Assembly: GCA_910588225.1 (NCBI GenBank)
Contig: CAJUQT010000004.1
Location: 1 to 64,000 of the forward strand
Direction: 5' to 3'
Source of the DNA: an uncultured Acetatifactor sp.
GTDB lineage: Bacteria > Bacillota > Clostridia > Lachnospirales > Lachnospiraceae
DNA: 64,000 bases
Part shown: piece after piece, positions 55,301 to 61,714 of the stretch
How the letters are laid out: each line of letters begins with the position of its first letter
Numbering within the stretch: position 1 is the first letter of the stretch
The notes under the pieces: generated by a model
Told to the model about the DNA's origin: nothing
What the model saw: only the letters and a program-made list of their open reading frames with translations
Databases searched by the model: none
Position numbers and translations under genes: made by a program

Positions 55301-55628
55301 CGCCTTCAAAGATACCGCCAAAGCTGGGAATATTTATACCCTTATATTCCTGCAGCACAATGTCATTTTCCAGGCTGATATATTTATCCCTGGACCAGGA
55401 ATCCAGCTCACAGTCCCGTGCCAGCTGAAGCAGGTCTGCCTCCGTGGAGAGGGAAATCGTCGTATATTCCTTCTCCTCAGCCGGCCCTTCTTCTCCGTTT
55501 TTACCGGAAAGGAACTGGCGGAACGAAGAATTTTCTGCCGCCGTGACAGGAAATGCGTTTCCTGCTGTCAACACAACGGCTAAAGTCAGAGATACATATG
55601 CCATACGCCTGTTTCTATTCCGCATCAT
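52377..55628 (-). CDS. Surface-anchored GLUG-repeat protein with coiled-coil insert
   Basis: This 1083-residue protein has a signal peptide (residues 1-30), a beta-helix-like region of GLUG repeats (GGIAGINEETGEIRLCQSA, GGIVGRLHQGYLQNCTNTG, GGIAGKADFGAVISCESYG and others), and a central ~300-residue helical stretch predicted to form coiled coils (residues ~335-625). After more GLUG units comes a membrane helix near 1049-1070 and a short Lys/Arg-rich tail. A 14-residue tandem repeat and an acidic Gly/Asp/Asn tract interrupt the helix region. Its start overlaps the end of the MMPL gene by 14 nt, so the two are co-translated. Its role is unknown; an extracellular partner of the transporter is an inference. 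Confidence 0.75.
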   Translation of the reverse strand: MMRNRNRRMAYVSLTLAVVLTAGNAFPVTAAENSSFRQFLSGKNGEEGPAEEKEYTTISLSTEADLLQLARDCELDSWSRDKYISLENDIVLQEYKGINIPSFGGIFEGGGYTISGLEIMAAGSSMGLFRYVQEGAVVRNLTVSGKVHPEGSRSRAGILAGVNYGRIINCSVSGSVTGAEEIGGIAGINEETGEIRLCQSAAVITGDHYTGGICGANKGILNNCTNTGNINTHSVEVSHSLENITAEGLEDINSAENVAVHTDTGGIAGYSEGKIYYCSNSGTIGYQHVGYNTGGIVGRLHQGYLQNCTNTGHVLGRKDVGGIAGQMEPFLEIQYLNDKLSEIDREAGVFFDLLEASHEELSGYSAQASALAGSISSHMTNASEAAGNLTGTANDLWYIYNQELTGINDDLSRLNREWADQAEADGLHPTSKDHSVETDGLYPTSEDHSAGNAGGPGRPENGNGASGRTEGDDGASGDTGEDNGAMEGAGNNASDKDKTDQGDIKLPDIDIGGDGKFPSEGLPGDLIPDSPRVDVESYLAALRRFGEGTSTHLTNITSATNDRSGGINENLSRLNSELREAGNQLQQLADVLQQGTDRTSANVDALMNQAKVLRRSINELRDDLFRYEGITIEDASDEAAGGDLVNVGAPDGEEEEAYYDTTSFQQGKITLSVNRGTVEADANVGGIVGQIATEYDFDPEDDISVSGVESFNIEQTVKAVVRESRNLGSITGKKDCVGGIAGKADFGAVISCESYGPVCSTGGSYVGGIAGVSAYCIRSCYTMGNLSGKDYIGGIAGKGCDIFYSYAYPQVEYSGEYAGSIAGWLEEEGILCRNYYVKGRTPGVDSIGYENGATPLDYTEFCSREGVPEAFSRFTVRFMAEGKELASFQCAYGEAIDRTKLPEVPEKEGFYGSWPEFDFDCVIGNQILEARYEKWITSLASRETDENGRPLVLVQGEFLPEDELKLEVNQESGTELSIVRTDENGQESGRYEQPVIVRVLCEDTENAAVETETESGYSRTESTVLGSYLEFSMDRPGTFRVIMEEKDNHGKIIVVCAAGGAVVVLLLIGLLIKKRKRQPARQD
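54283..54366. repeat. Two 42-bp tandem repeats within the GLUG protein gene
   Basis: Units starting at 54283 and 54325 encode DGLHPTSKDHSVET and DGLYPTSEDHSAGN on the minus strand, 14 residues each. Differences are few, which indicates a recent duplication. Confidence 0.75.
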
Positions 55629-58422
55629 CTCTTATGTCCCCCTTTCCTTCTGTTTCCTGGTCTTCTTCCGGAACCAGTCTCCGGAAATCTCCGCCTTCTG
55701 CAGCTTCTCCTGTCCGGGTGTTATCCGGCTCCGCGGCCCTTCCTGCCCCAGCGTTATCCATCTCTTTAACTTCCCTCTCTGGTCTGCTCCCGACTGTGGT
55801 ATCTGTCTCCGCGACTTCCTTCTCTGGTCCTCTCTCGACTGTGGTGTCTGTCTCCGCGACTTCCCCGTCCAGCCCTGCCCCGGCTTCGGTGTCTCTGCTC
55901 CATTCGTTCCCGGCTTCCCCGGGCCCTCCGATTTCCACAGCCTCCAGCTGTGGCGGTTCCTCCGGCACTTCTCCTTCCGGCAGTTCTTCCCTCAACTGTT
56001 CCACCGCATCTTTCGCCCGCACTACCGCTCCCATCTCACCGTCGATGACTCCAGAAAACTCTCCATCTATCACGCCGTTCACATAGCCCTTGATATGGCC
56101 GGACATCCGGATCCGGCCTCCTGTGGGAAGCGGCCTGGTGATATCCCGCTTTAAAGTAAAGGCTGTCTTCTCAATGATAATATCTCCAATCAGCAAAGTC
56201 TGGGGCAAAGCCAGCAGCACCAGGCCGATGGAAGTCAGCGTTCCTCTTCCCAGCGCCAGGCCGATGGCCGCCACCACCGCATTGGTGGACACATTGCTGA
56301 TGATAAAGCCGGCTGCCACCAGCATGGAACCGCTGGTCACAATGGTGGGGAACGCCTGATTCAGGGTCTCCACAATAGCTTTTTTGATAGGCATATAGGT
56401 TTTCAGCTCCATATACCGGCTGGTGATCACGATGGCATAGTCGATGGTAGCTCCCATCTGAATGGCGGAAACCACCAGATATCCCAGGAAATAAACCACT
56501 TCCCCCGTCAGATAGGGCAGGGAGAAATTCATCCAGATACTTCCCTGAATGGTTACAACCAGCAGCACCGGAAGTCCTGCGGACTGGAAGGTGAACAGCA
56601 GAATCACCATGACAAACAATGCCGTCAGTATGGTGATAATACCGTTGTCAGTGGCAAAGGAATCGCTCAAATCTTTATTGCTGGTGGAATTGCCCACCAG
56701 GTAAATGTCTTCTATGTTATAATATCTGGCCACCGCAGTGCGGATTCTCTCCAGGGCTTCGTAAGTCTCCTCTCCCTCCGCCGGCAGGTCAAGCTCCAGC
56801 ACAAAGCGGCTGCAGCGCTCCCCCAGCAGCTGGTCTTTCGCAATGCTGATCTGAGAGTAAGCATCTGTCAATGTTTCCTCCAGATCGTCCTCCAGTGTGA
56901 TATTTCCTCTCTCCTTTTGTTCATAAATGAAAAGAAATATATCAATCAAAGGCACCTGATATTCATGAATCCCTCCCAAAAGCACCCCGAAATTGCTGTT
57001 GTCCACCGCATAGGCCGAGTAAAGCAGATTTGCCACCTCAATGTCCATGTCAATCAGCTCAGCAAATTCCCTGGGGGACAGCTGCTGCGTGAGAATATAA
57101 CCATCCATAGCCTCGATATTCGCCAGGCCCATACAGGAATTCACCTCCGGCATCCGCTCCAGCGCCCGCAGGGCCTGCCCTTCTTTTTCATAGTCTCCGT
57201 TGGGCACAATCACCGCCAGCTGATTCACTGTCCCGAATTCCTGATTGACCATGGATACGGAAAATTTATTCTCGCTCATGGTCTTGGATTCCAAAGTATT
57301 TACATCATATACATAGTCTGCCCGGCCGGACAGAATGGCGCCGGCAATCACCACTGACACCAGCAGAGGCGGTATAATAAACCTTGTGTGTACACAGAAT
57401 TTCCCCACCACCGTAATATTGGGCACAAAGCTTTTGTGATGAGAATGATCTATAGCGTTGGCAAAAGTAAGCAGCAGACCCGGCATAAGGAAAAATACCG
57501 AGAACAGGCTCAGCACGATGGCCTTCGCCAGCACGATTCCCATATCATAACCAATTCTGAACTGCATGAACATCATGGCCACCATACCTGACACGGTTGT
57601 CAGTGAGCTGGAAGAAATCTCCGGAATAGCTTTGCTCAGCGCCACAATCACCGCTTCCCTGGCGTCCTTATCCTCATGTTCCTCCATAAACCGATGACAG
57701 AGGATAATGGCATAGTCTACTGCCAAGGCCAGCTGCAGCACCACTGCAATGGAATCCGTGACGAAGCTGATGGTGTCGAACCAGTAGTTCGTTCCCTTAT
57801 TCAGAATCGCCGCCACAATAAAAGTCATCAGAAATACCGGAATCTCCGCATAGGTGGTGGAGGTAAACAGCAGCACCGCCACAATCACCACCCCTGCCAG
57901 CATCAAAATAACAATCATATCATTACTCAAATCCGCCGCATCCCGCTCTTCCTGCCCGATATCGGATGAATAATACACATCATAGCCGGAAAGGGCCTCC
58001 AGGACACCGTTCAGATAAGAGAGAGAAGCCTCGTCTCCCGCCTCCTCTGCAAAAGTGACCTTAAACAGGGCTTCCATGTCATGGTAAAAATCTTCCGAGT
58101 CCTCAAAATCCAGCATGTTGACTCCATCCATCTCCCGAATCTGTTCCGCCAGCCGCTCCGCCTCTTCATAAGTCACATTGCACACCATAATCCGGGCTGT
58201 TCCATATGTAGTAAACTGATCCTCCATCAGATCAAGTCCCTGCCTGGTCTCCGTGGTTCCCGGCAGATAGGAAGTCAGATCATTGTTGACTTTTACCCGG
58301 TTCATGGAAAGCACACTATACAAAATCAGCAGAATAAAGACCAGATAGAAGCCCTTCCTTTTATCCACAATCAAAGTGGAAAGCTTCATCATAAAGGAAT
58401 TATCTTTCTTTTCTTTTTCCAT
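55615..58422 (-). CDS. MMPL/RND family transporter
   Basis: This 935-residue membrane protein has the duplicated RND topology: one helix, an extracytoplasmic domain (about 40-170), a helix bundle, then a second copy of the plan. Sterol-sensing/MMPL signatures occur in both halves (LALAVDYAIILCHRFMEEHE and AIQMGATIDYAIVITSRYME, with the Asp-Tyr pair thought to relay protons). Families export lipids or peptides. The C-terminal ~130 residues form an acidic cytoplasmic tail with a 15-residue repeat. It starts an operon with the GLUG protein. The promoter region contains an inverted TTGTC/GACAA repeat that shares 19/22 bases with the region upstream of the tetR gene at 60092. Confidence 0.9.
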   Translation of the reverse strand: MEKEKKDNSFMMKLSTLIVDKRKGFYLVFILLILYSVLSMNRVKVNNDLTSYLPGTTETRQGLDLMEDQFTTYGTARIMVCNVTYEEAERLAEQIREMDGVNMLDFEDSEDFYHDMEALFKVTFAEEAGDEASLSYLNGVLEALSGYDVYYSSDIGQEERDAADLSNDMIVILMLAGVVIVAVLLFTSTTYAEIPVFLMTFIVAAILNKGTNYWFDTISFVTDSIAVVLQLALAVDYAIILCHRFMEEHEDKDAREAVIVALSKAIPEISSSSLTTVSGMVAMMFMQFRIGYDMGIVLAKAIVLSLFSVFFLMPGLLLTFANAIDHSHHKSFVPNITVVGKFCVHTRFIIPPLLVSVVIAGAILSGRADYVYDVNTLESKTMSENKFSVSMVNQEFGTVNQLAVIVPNGDYEKEGQALRALERMPEVNSCMGLANIEAMDGYILTQQLSPREFAELIDMDIEVANLLYSAYAVDNSNFGVLLGGIHEYQVPLIDIFLFIYEQKERGNITLEDDLEETLTDAYSQISIAKDQLLGERCSRFVLELDLPAEGEETYEALERIRTAVARYYNIEDIYLVGNSTSNKDLSDSFATDNGIITILTALFVMVILLFTFQSAGLPVLLVVTIQGSIWMNFSLPYLTGEVVYFLGYLVVSAIQMGATIDYAIVITSRYMELKTYMPIKKAIVETLNQAFPTIVTSGSMLVAAGFIISNVSTNAVVAAIGLALGRGTLTSIGLVLLALPQTLLIGDIIIEKTAFTLKRDITRPLPTGGRIRMSGHIKGYVNGVIDGEFSGVIDGEMGAVVRAKDAVEQLREELPEGEVPEEPPQLEAVEIGGPGEAGNEWSRDTEAGAGLDGEVAETDTTVERGPEKEVAETDTTVGSRPEREVKEMDNAGAGRAAEPDNTRTGEAAEGGDFRRLVPEEDQETEGKGDIRDDAE
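55771..55860. repeat. Two 45-bp tandem repeats in the MMPL C-terminal tail
   Basis: Units 55771-55815 and 55816-55860 encode EVAETDTTV followed by charged residues, 15 residues each; a third, diverged unit (EVKEMDNAG) lies next to them. Confidence 0.75.
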
Positions 58423-58498
58423 AATATTCCCGCCTCTCTCCCTTGTCCGGTTCTGACATTCCCGCAGGCTAAGCTACAACCTGCATTTACTTTTTCAC

Positions 58499-58582
58499 AT
58501 ATTACAAAATACCGACTTATCTGTTAACAGATCTTTGTCCATAACTCATATGCTTGTCAATTACTAGACAATAGTTGATTTT
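58499..58582 (-). promoter_or_regulatory. Promoter and putative TetR operator of the MMPL/GLUG operon
   Basis: On the minus strand TTAACA (58522-58527) and TAATAT (58499-58504) are spaced 17 nt. Just upstream is the palindrome TTGTC-N8-GACAA (58554-58571), part of a 22-bp stretch (58561-58582) that recurs upstream of the tetR gene at 60092. Confidence 0.55.
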
Positions 58583-58695
58583 CTATCCCAAAAAGTAATT
58601 ATACCGAAAAGAAAGAAAATGGCAATGAACAAATTTACACAGAATGTGTATTTTTGAACACTGCCAATATAGTATGTTGATTATTTATGAAATAT

Positions 58696-59886
58696 TTAGA
58701 ATTGGAGATTCTCACACTCATTAAATTTTGCAAAGCGTTTCACGCAACTCTCCACTGCGGCAGACAGCGCTTTCGTCTGTTTCACCCCATTTTCATACCA
58801 GATGTTTTTCACAACCAGCGTTTTCGTTTTCCGGTCGTTTATGCACTCAATACGCCCTGTAAGCCGACTGCCATAAAGTATAGGCAAAACATAGGCTCCG
58901 TATTTGCGTTTAACAGCCGGCGTATAAATCTCCCAGCTGTACGCAAAGTCAAACAGGGTTTTAATAAACGGCTTGTCCCATAAAAACGGATCCAGCGGAG
59001 CAATCAATTCACAACGTGGTTTCAAATCCTCTCCCGCCAGCACCTGATGCAGCATGGGTGCATCCCCGGTCAGATAATAAAAGGTATCCTTCAGATTCTC
59101 CACCGTCAGCTGGGACAGGATTCCCTCTTCCCTCAGTACCTGAAAGATACGATGGCGGTTCTCCGTTGTCAGCCCCCAGACATTGTTCCAATAGCCGGAG
59201 GAGCGATCCCAAAGTATCCCGGCGGCACCGATTCTGTGCGTGATGCGCCATTTCTGATGCTCGAAATCATCCGGCAGCGGTTCAGGCGCATGTAGTATTT
59301 CGGAGGGAATGTGTTTTTCGGCGATATCGTAATATTTTCGGGTGCCCTTTTTATGGTGAATGATGAGCTCCCCGGTAGAATAGAGCTGTTCCAGTACCGA
59401 GCGGGAAACATTGGATTCACCATGCCAGTCGCCGCTCCAGTGAATATGGGAATGCCAGTGCATTTTCCCTGAAAGCGGCAGCTCGTCTGAGCTGACAGGT
59501 CCGTTTTCTTTTATGTATTTCAACGCCTGTTCCTCCAGCTCGGCCAGACCCTCGAACTTTTGCCCGCCTTCCACTGCCGCCGTCCGATAGCGTTTATAGT
59601 ACGCCCAGTTCTCGGTGGGAATGATAGAGAGCTGCTTGTCCGGATAATCGAACAGCTTCCTGTCACTGTACAGCAGCTCCTCCAGGTGCTTTTTCGTAAA
59701 ACCCTTTACCCTGGATTGCAGCGTGAGCTCCGCCATTTTCCCGCAGACGTCCACCGGATCAAACTGAATACAGCCTGCCTGACGGACATAGTCAAGCGCA
59801 CCTGGCTTGCCGGTAAATCTGTAACTTCCCAGTAAGCCCTGTTTCAAAAGAATAAATTGTCGGGCCTGTTCTATTGTAATTTTCAT
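58696..59886 (-). CDS. AlkX/YcaQ-like DNA glycosylase family protein (HTH_42)
   Basis: This 396-residue protein resembles the winged-helix HTH_42 family that includes E. coli YcaQ/AlkX, which unhooks DNA interstrand crosslinks. The diagnostic Q-x-D motif (Gln41-Phe-Asp43 in CIQFDPVDV) lies near the N-terminus, followed by LYSDRKLFDYPDKQLSIIP, WHSHIHWSGDWHG and the C-terminal LDPFLWDKPFIKTLFDFAYSWEIYTPA. The ATG at 59886 follows AGGAAC at workable spacing; an earlier in-frame start has no site. It is divergent from a tetR gene and precedes the MMPL operon. Crosslink-repair activity is known for relatives only. Confidence 0.82.
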   Translation of the reverse strand: MKITIEQARQFILLKQGLLGSYRFTGKPGALDYVRQAGCIQFDPVDVCGKMAELTLQSRVKGFTKKHLEELLYSDRKLFDYPDKQLSIIPTENWAYYKRYRTAAVEGGQKFEGLAELEEQALKYIKENGPVSSDELPLSGKMHWHSHIHWSGDWHGESNVSRSVLEQLYSTGELIIHHKKGTRKYYDIAEKHIPSEILHAPEPLPDDFEHQKWRITHRIGAAGILWDRSSGYWNNVWGLTTENRHRIFQVLREEGILSQLTVENLKDTFYYLTGDAPMLHQVLAGEDLKPRCELIAPLDPFLWDKPFIKTLFDFAYSWEIYTPAVKRKYGAYVLPILYGSRLTGRIECINDRKTKTLVVKNIWYENGVKQTKALSAAVESCVKRFAKFNECENLQF

Positions 59887-60017
59887 ATTCACACAGTTCC
59901 TTCCATATAGCTGCAAAATTATGTCTCAGAGTTTCTGTTTTCATTGTCATTATACCAGGAGACTCTTGGTACATAAAATTATATTGATACATGTGTTTAT
60001 AAATATATTTTTATTAG

Positions 60018-60059
60018 TTACTCAACAACAGTTGATTTTTCTCCCAAAAGGACTATAAT
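60018..60059 (+). promoter_or_regulatory. Promoter and operator of tetR gene 1
   Basis: TTGATT (60032-60037) and TATAAT (60054-60059) are spaced 16 nt. The inverted repeat TCAAC-AACA-GTTGA (60022-60035) covers the -35 box. The stretch 60018-60039 matches 58561-58582 at 19 of 22 positions, suggesting that the TetR encoded downstream binds both. Confidence 0.55.
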
Positions 60060-60091
60060 TGAGAAAACGGCAGGAAGGGTAGGTGGACCAG

Positions 60092-60658
60092 ATGGCAAAT
60101 GACAGAACGGACCGCAGAGTCCGGAAAACAAAGGCTTTGTTGCTGCGGGGACTGATACAGCTGATGGAGACAAAGGATGTCCAGAATATCTCTGTAAAAG
60201 AACTGTCCGATCTGGCCGATATCAACAGAGGTACCTTCTACCTGCACTATAGCGATGTCCATGACATGCTGCGGCAAATAGAAGACGAACTTTTTGTAGA
60301 GTTTCAGAGAATCATTGACAGGACGCTGACGCCTGATTCTGCCATTCATTCTCTTCAGACCACACTCTCCGAGGTTTTTGTCTTCCTGGAACGCCATCGG
60401 GAAATGGCCCGGGTTATGATGGGACCTCACGGCGACCTGGCCTTCCTGAATCGTCTGAAAGACCTGGTCCAGGAACGATTGGACAGCATTCTGGCGTCGA
60501 AGCTGGCCTCCGGGGACAGCTGTTATCTGGAAGCCTTCATCGTGTCCGGCTGTGTGGGCGTCATCGAGACCTGGCTGAACCATCCGGACCCTCCCGCCCC
60601 GGATGTTATGGCGACTATTTGCGGGAATCTGCTGGAGAAGGGATTCCTGTCCGCATAA
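60092..60658 (+). CDS. TetR/AcrR family transcriptional regulator 1
   Basis: This 188-residue regulator has the N-terminal HTH (ISVKELSDLADINRGTFYLHY, residues ~33-52) and a C-terminal ligand domain with VFVFLERHREMARVMMGPHG, like the TetR_C/DhaS-type group. The ATG at 60092 follows AGGTGG; a GTG three codons earlier is possible. It is divergent from the AlkX-like gene and probably autoregulates. The shared 22-bp sequence points to the MMPL/GLUG operon as a target. Confidence 0.88.
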   Translation: MANDRTDRRVRKTKALLLRGLIQLMETKDVQNISVKELSDLADINRGTFYLHYSDVHDMLRQIEDELFVEFQRIIDRTLTPDSAIHSLQTTLSEVFVFLERHREMARVMMGPHGDLAFLNRLKDLVQERLDSILASKLASGDSCYLEAFIVSGCVGVIETWLNHPDPPAPDVMATICGNLLEKGFLSA

Positions 60659-60905
60659 ACCCGCACACAGGTTTGAAATTGACATACCTATTTACAATCC
60701 TTCATATCCCAAACGACCTTTACAAACGATTTAATAATCCCATAAGAACTATCCCTCCTAAAATCTAATTGGGGAATGAAAATAGTACCAATAAAAAATG
60801 GATGTTCTTTCAATATTTTTTCACTTCTCTCCAATTGAATAGAACCGATTTTATTATAGCATAAGAATAATTTATTATAAATATTTTATGAGCTTTTAAT
60901 CTGGC
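60659..60905. other. AT-rich intergenic region between the two tetR genes
   Basis: No gene visible. Two AATTGG-type half-sites face each other near 60764 and 60830 with about 50 nt between, but the match is weak. The region probably holds the upstream part of the tetR2 promoter. Confidence 0.35.
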
Positions 60906-60954
60906 GTATGGATAGATTTTATTATATAATTTTGATAATAGAATCTGTCCATAC
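60906..60954 (+). promoter_or_regulatory. Large palindromic operator upstream of tetR 2
   Basis: GTATGGA-T-AGATT at 60906 and its inverted copy ending TCCATAC at 60954 form arms of about 20 nt with three mismatches around an AT core that contains TATAAT (60925-60930). It lies 32 nt before the start of the second tetR gene and is probably its autoregulatory operator. Confidence 0.6.
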
Positions 60955-60986
60955 TTTCATGAAACACAGAAAGGGATAAAAGCCAT

Positions 60987-61553
60987 ATGCCGAACATAAC
61001 CAAACAACTGCTGGAAGCTTCCCTGAAAAAGCTTCTGCTGAAAAAGCCTCTGGATAAAATCACCATAAGTGATATCACCGCCGACTGCGGAATCAGCCGC
61101 ATGTCTTTCTACTATCATTTCAAGGACATCTATGACCTGGTAGAATGGGTGTGTGTGGAGGACGGGAAACGGGCGCTTCAGGACAAGAAGACCTATGACA
61201 CCTGGCAGGAAGGACTGTGCCAGATCTTCGAGGCCGTGCTGGAGAATAAGCCTTTTATCCTGAATGTATACCGCTGTGTCAGTAAGGACAAAATTGAGAG
61301 CTACCTCTACAAGCTCACCTACAGCCTGATTGCCCGGGTTGTGGACGAGAAATGCGGAGACATCCCGCTGGCAGAGGAGGATAAAACCTTCATCGCCGAA
61401 TTTTACAAGTATGGATTCGTTGGAATCATGCTGGACTGGATTGCCCAGGGTATGAAAGCGGATTATGCGGAAATCACATGCAGAATCGGCATTGTCCTGC
61501 GAGGCAACATCGCAAATTCCATCCATAATTTTGAGCAGTCACAAAAACACTAA
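60987..61553 (+). CDS. TetR/AcrR family transcriptional regulator 2
   Basis: This 188-residue regulator has the HTH ITISDITADCGISRMSFYYHF (~25-46) and a ligand-binding domain of the DhaS/TetR_C_8 type (WQEGLCQIFEAVLENKPFILN, ending GIVLRGNIANSI). It is co-directional with and 160 nt upstream of oleate hydratase, so it is the likely regulator of that gene and may sense a fatty acid. It is preceded by a large palindrome. Confidence 0.88.
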   Translation: MPNITKQLLEASLKKLLLKKPLDKITISDITADCGISRMSFYYHFKDIYDLVEWVCVEDGKRALQDKKTYDTWQEGLCQIFEAVLENKPFILNVYRCVSKDKIESYLYKLTYSLIARVVDEKCGDIPLAEEDKTFIAEFYKYGFVGIMLDWIAQGMKADYAEITCRIGIVLRGNIANSIHNFEQSQKH

Positions 61554-61565
61554 AATTATTTTTAT

Positions 61566-61610
61566 CAAACCGGTCCGGATGATAAATTTTTTATCATTCA
61601 GGCCGGTTTG
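61566..61610 (+). repeat. Long hairpin between tetR 2 and oleate hydratase
   Basis: CAAACCGG (61566-61573) pairs with CCGGTTTG (61603-61610), and the inner GATGATAA pairs with TTATCATT through about 20 bp with one mismatch and two G-T pairs. There is no T run after it. It may be a leader-RNA hairpin, an attenuator or an operator. Confidence 0.5.
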
Positions 61611-61714
61611 TAAATTGGAAATTCCATCCGGACGCGTTATTCTATGTTCACGAGGAACAACAAATCCCCGGTTCGTTCCGGGACACAAGCAGTTCGGAAA
61701 GGATGGATAAACAT

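Noticed and set aside
58575..58603. Rightward promoter in the MMPL upstream region
   Set aside because: TTGATT is present as in the tetR promoter, but the -10 match is poor and a transcript would run antisense to the AlkX-like gene; I treat it only as an operator copy.
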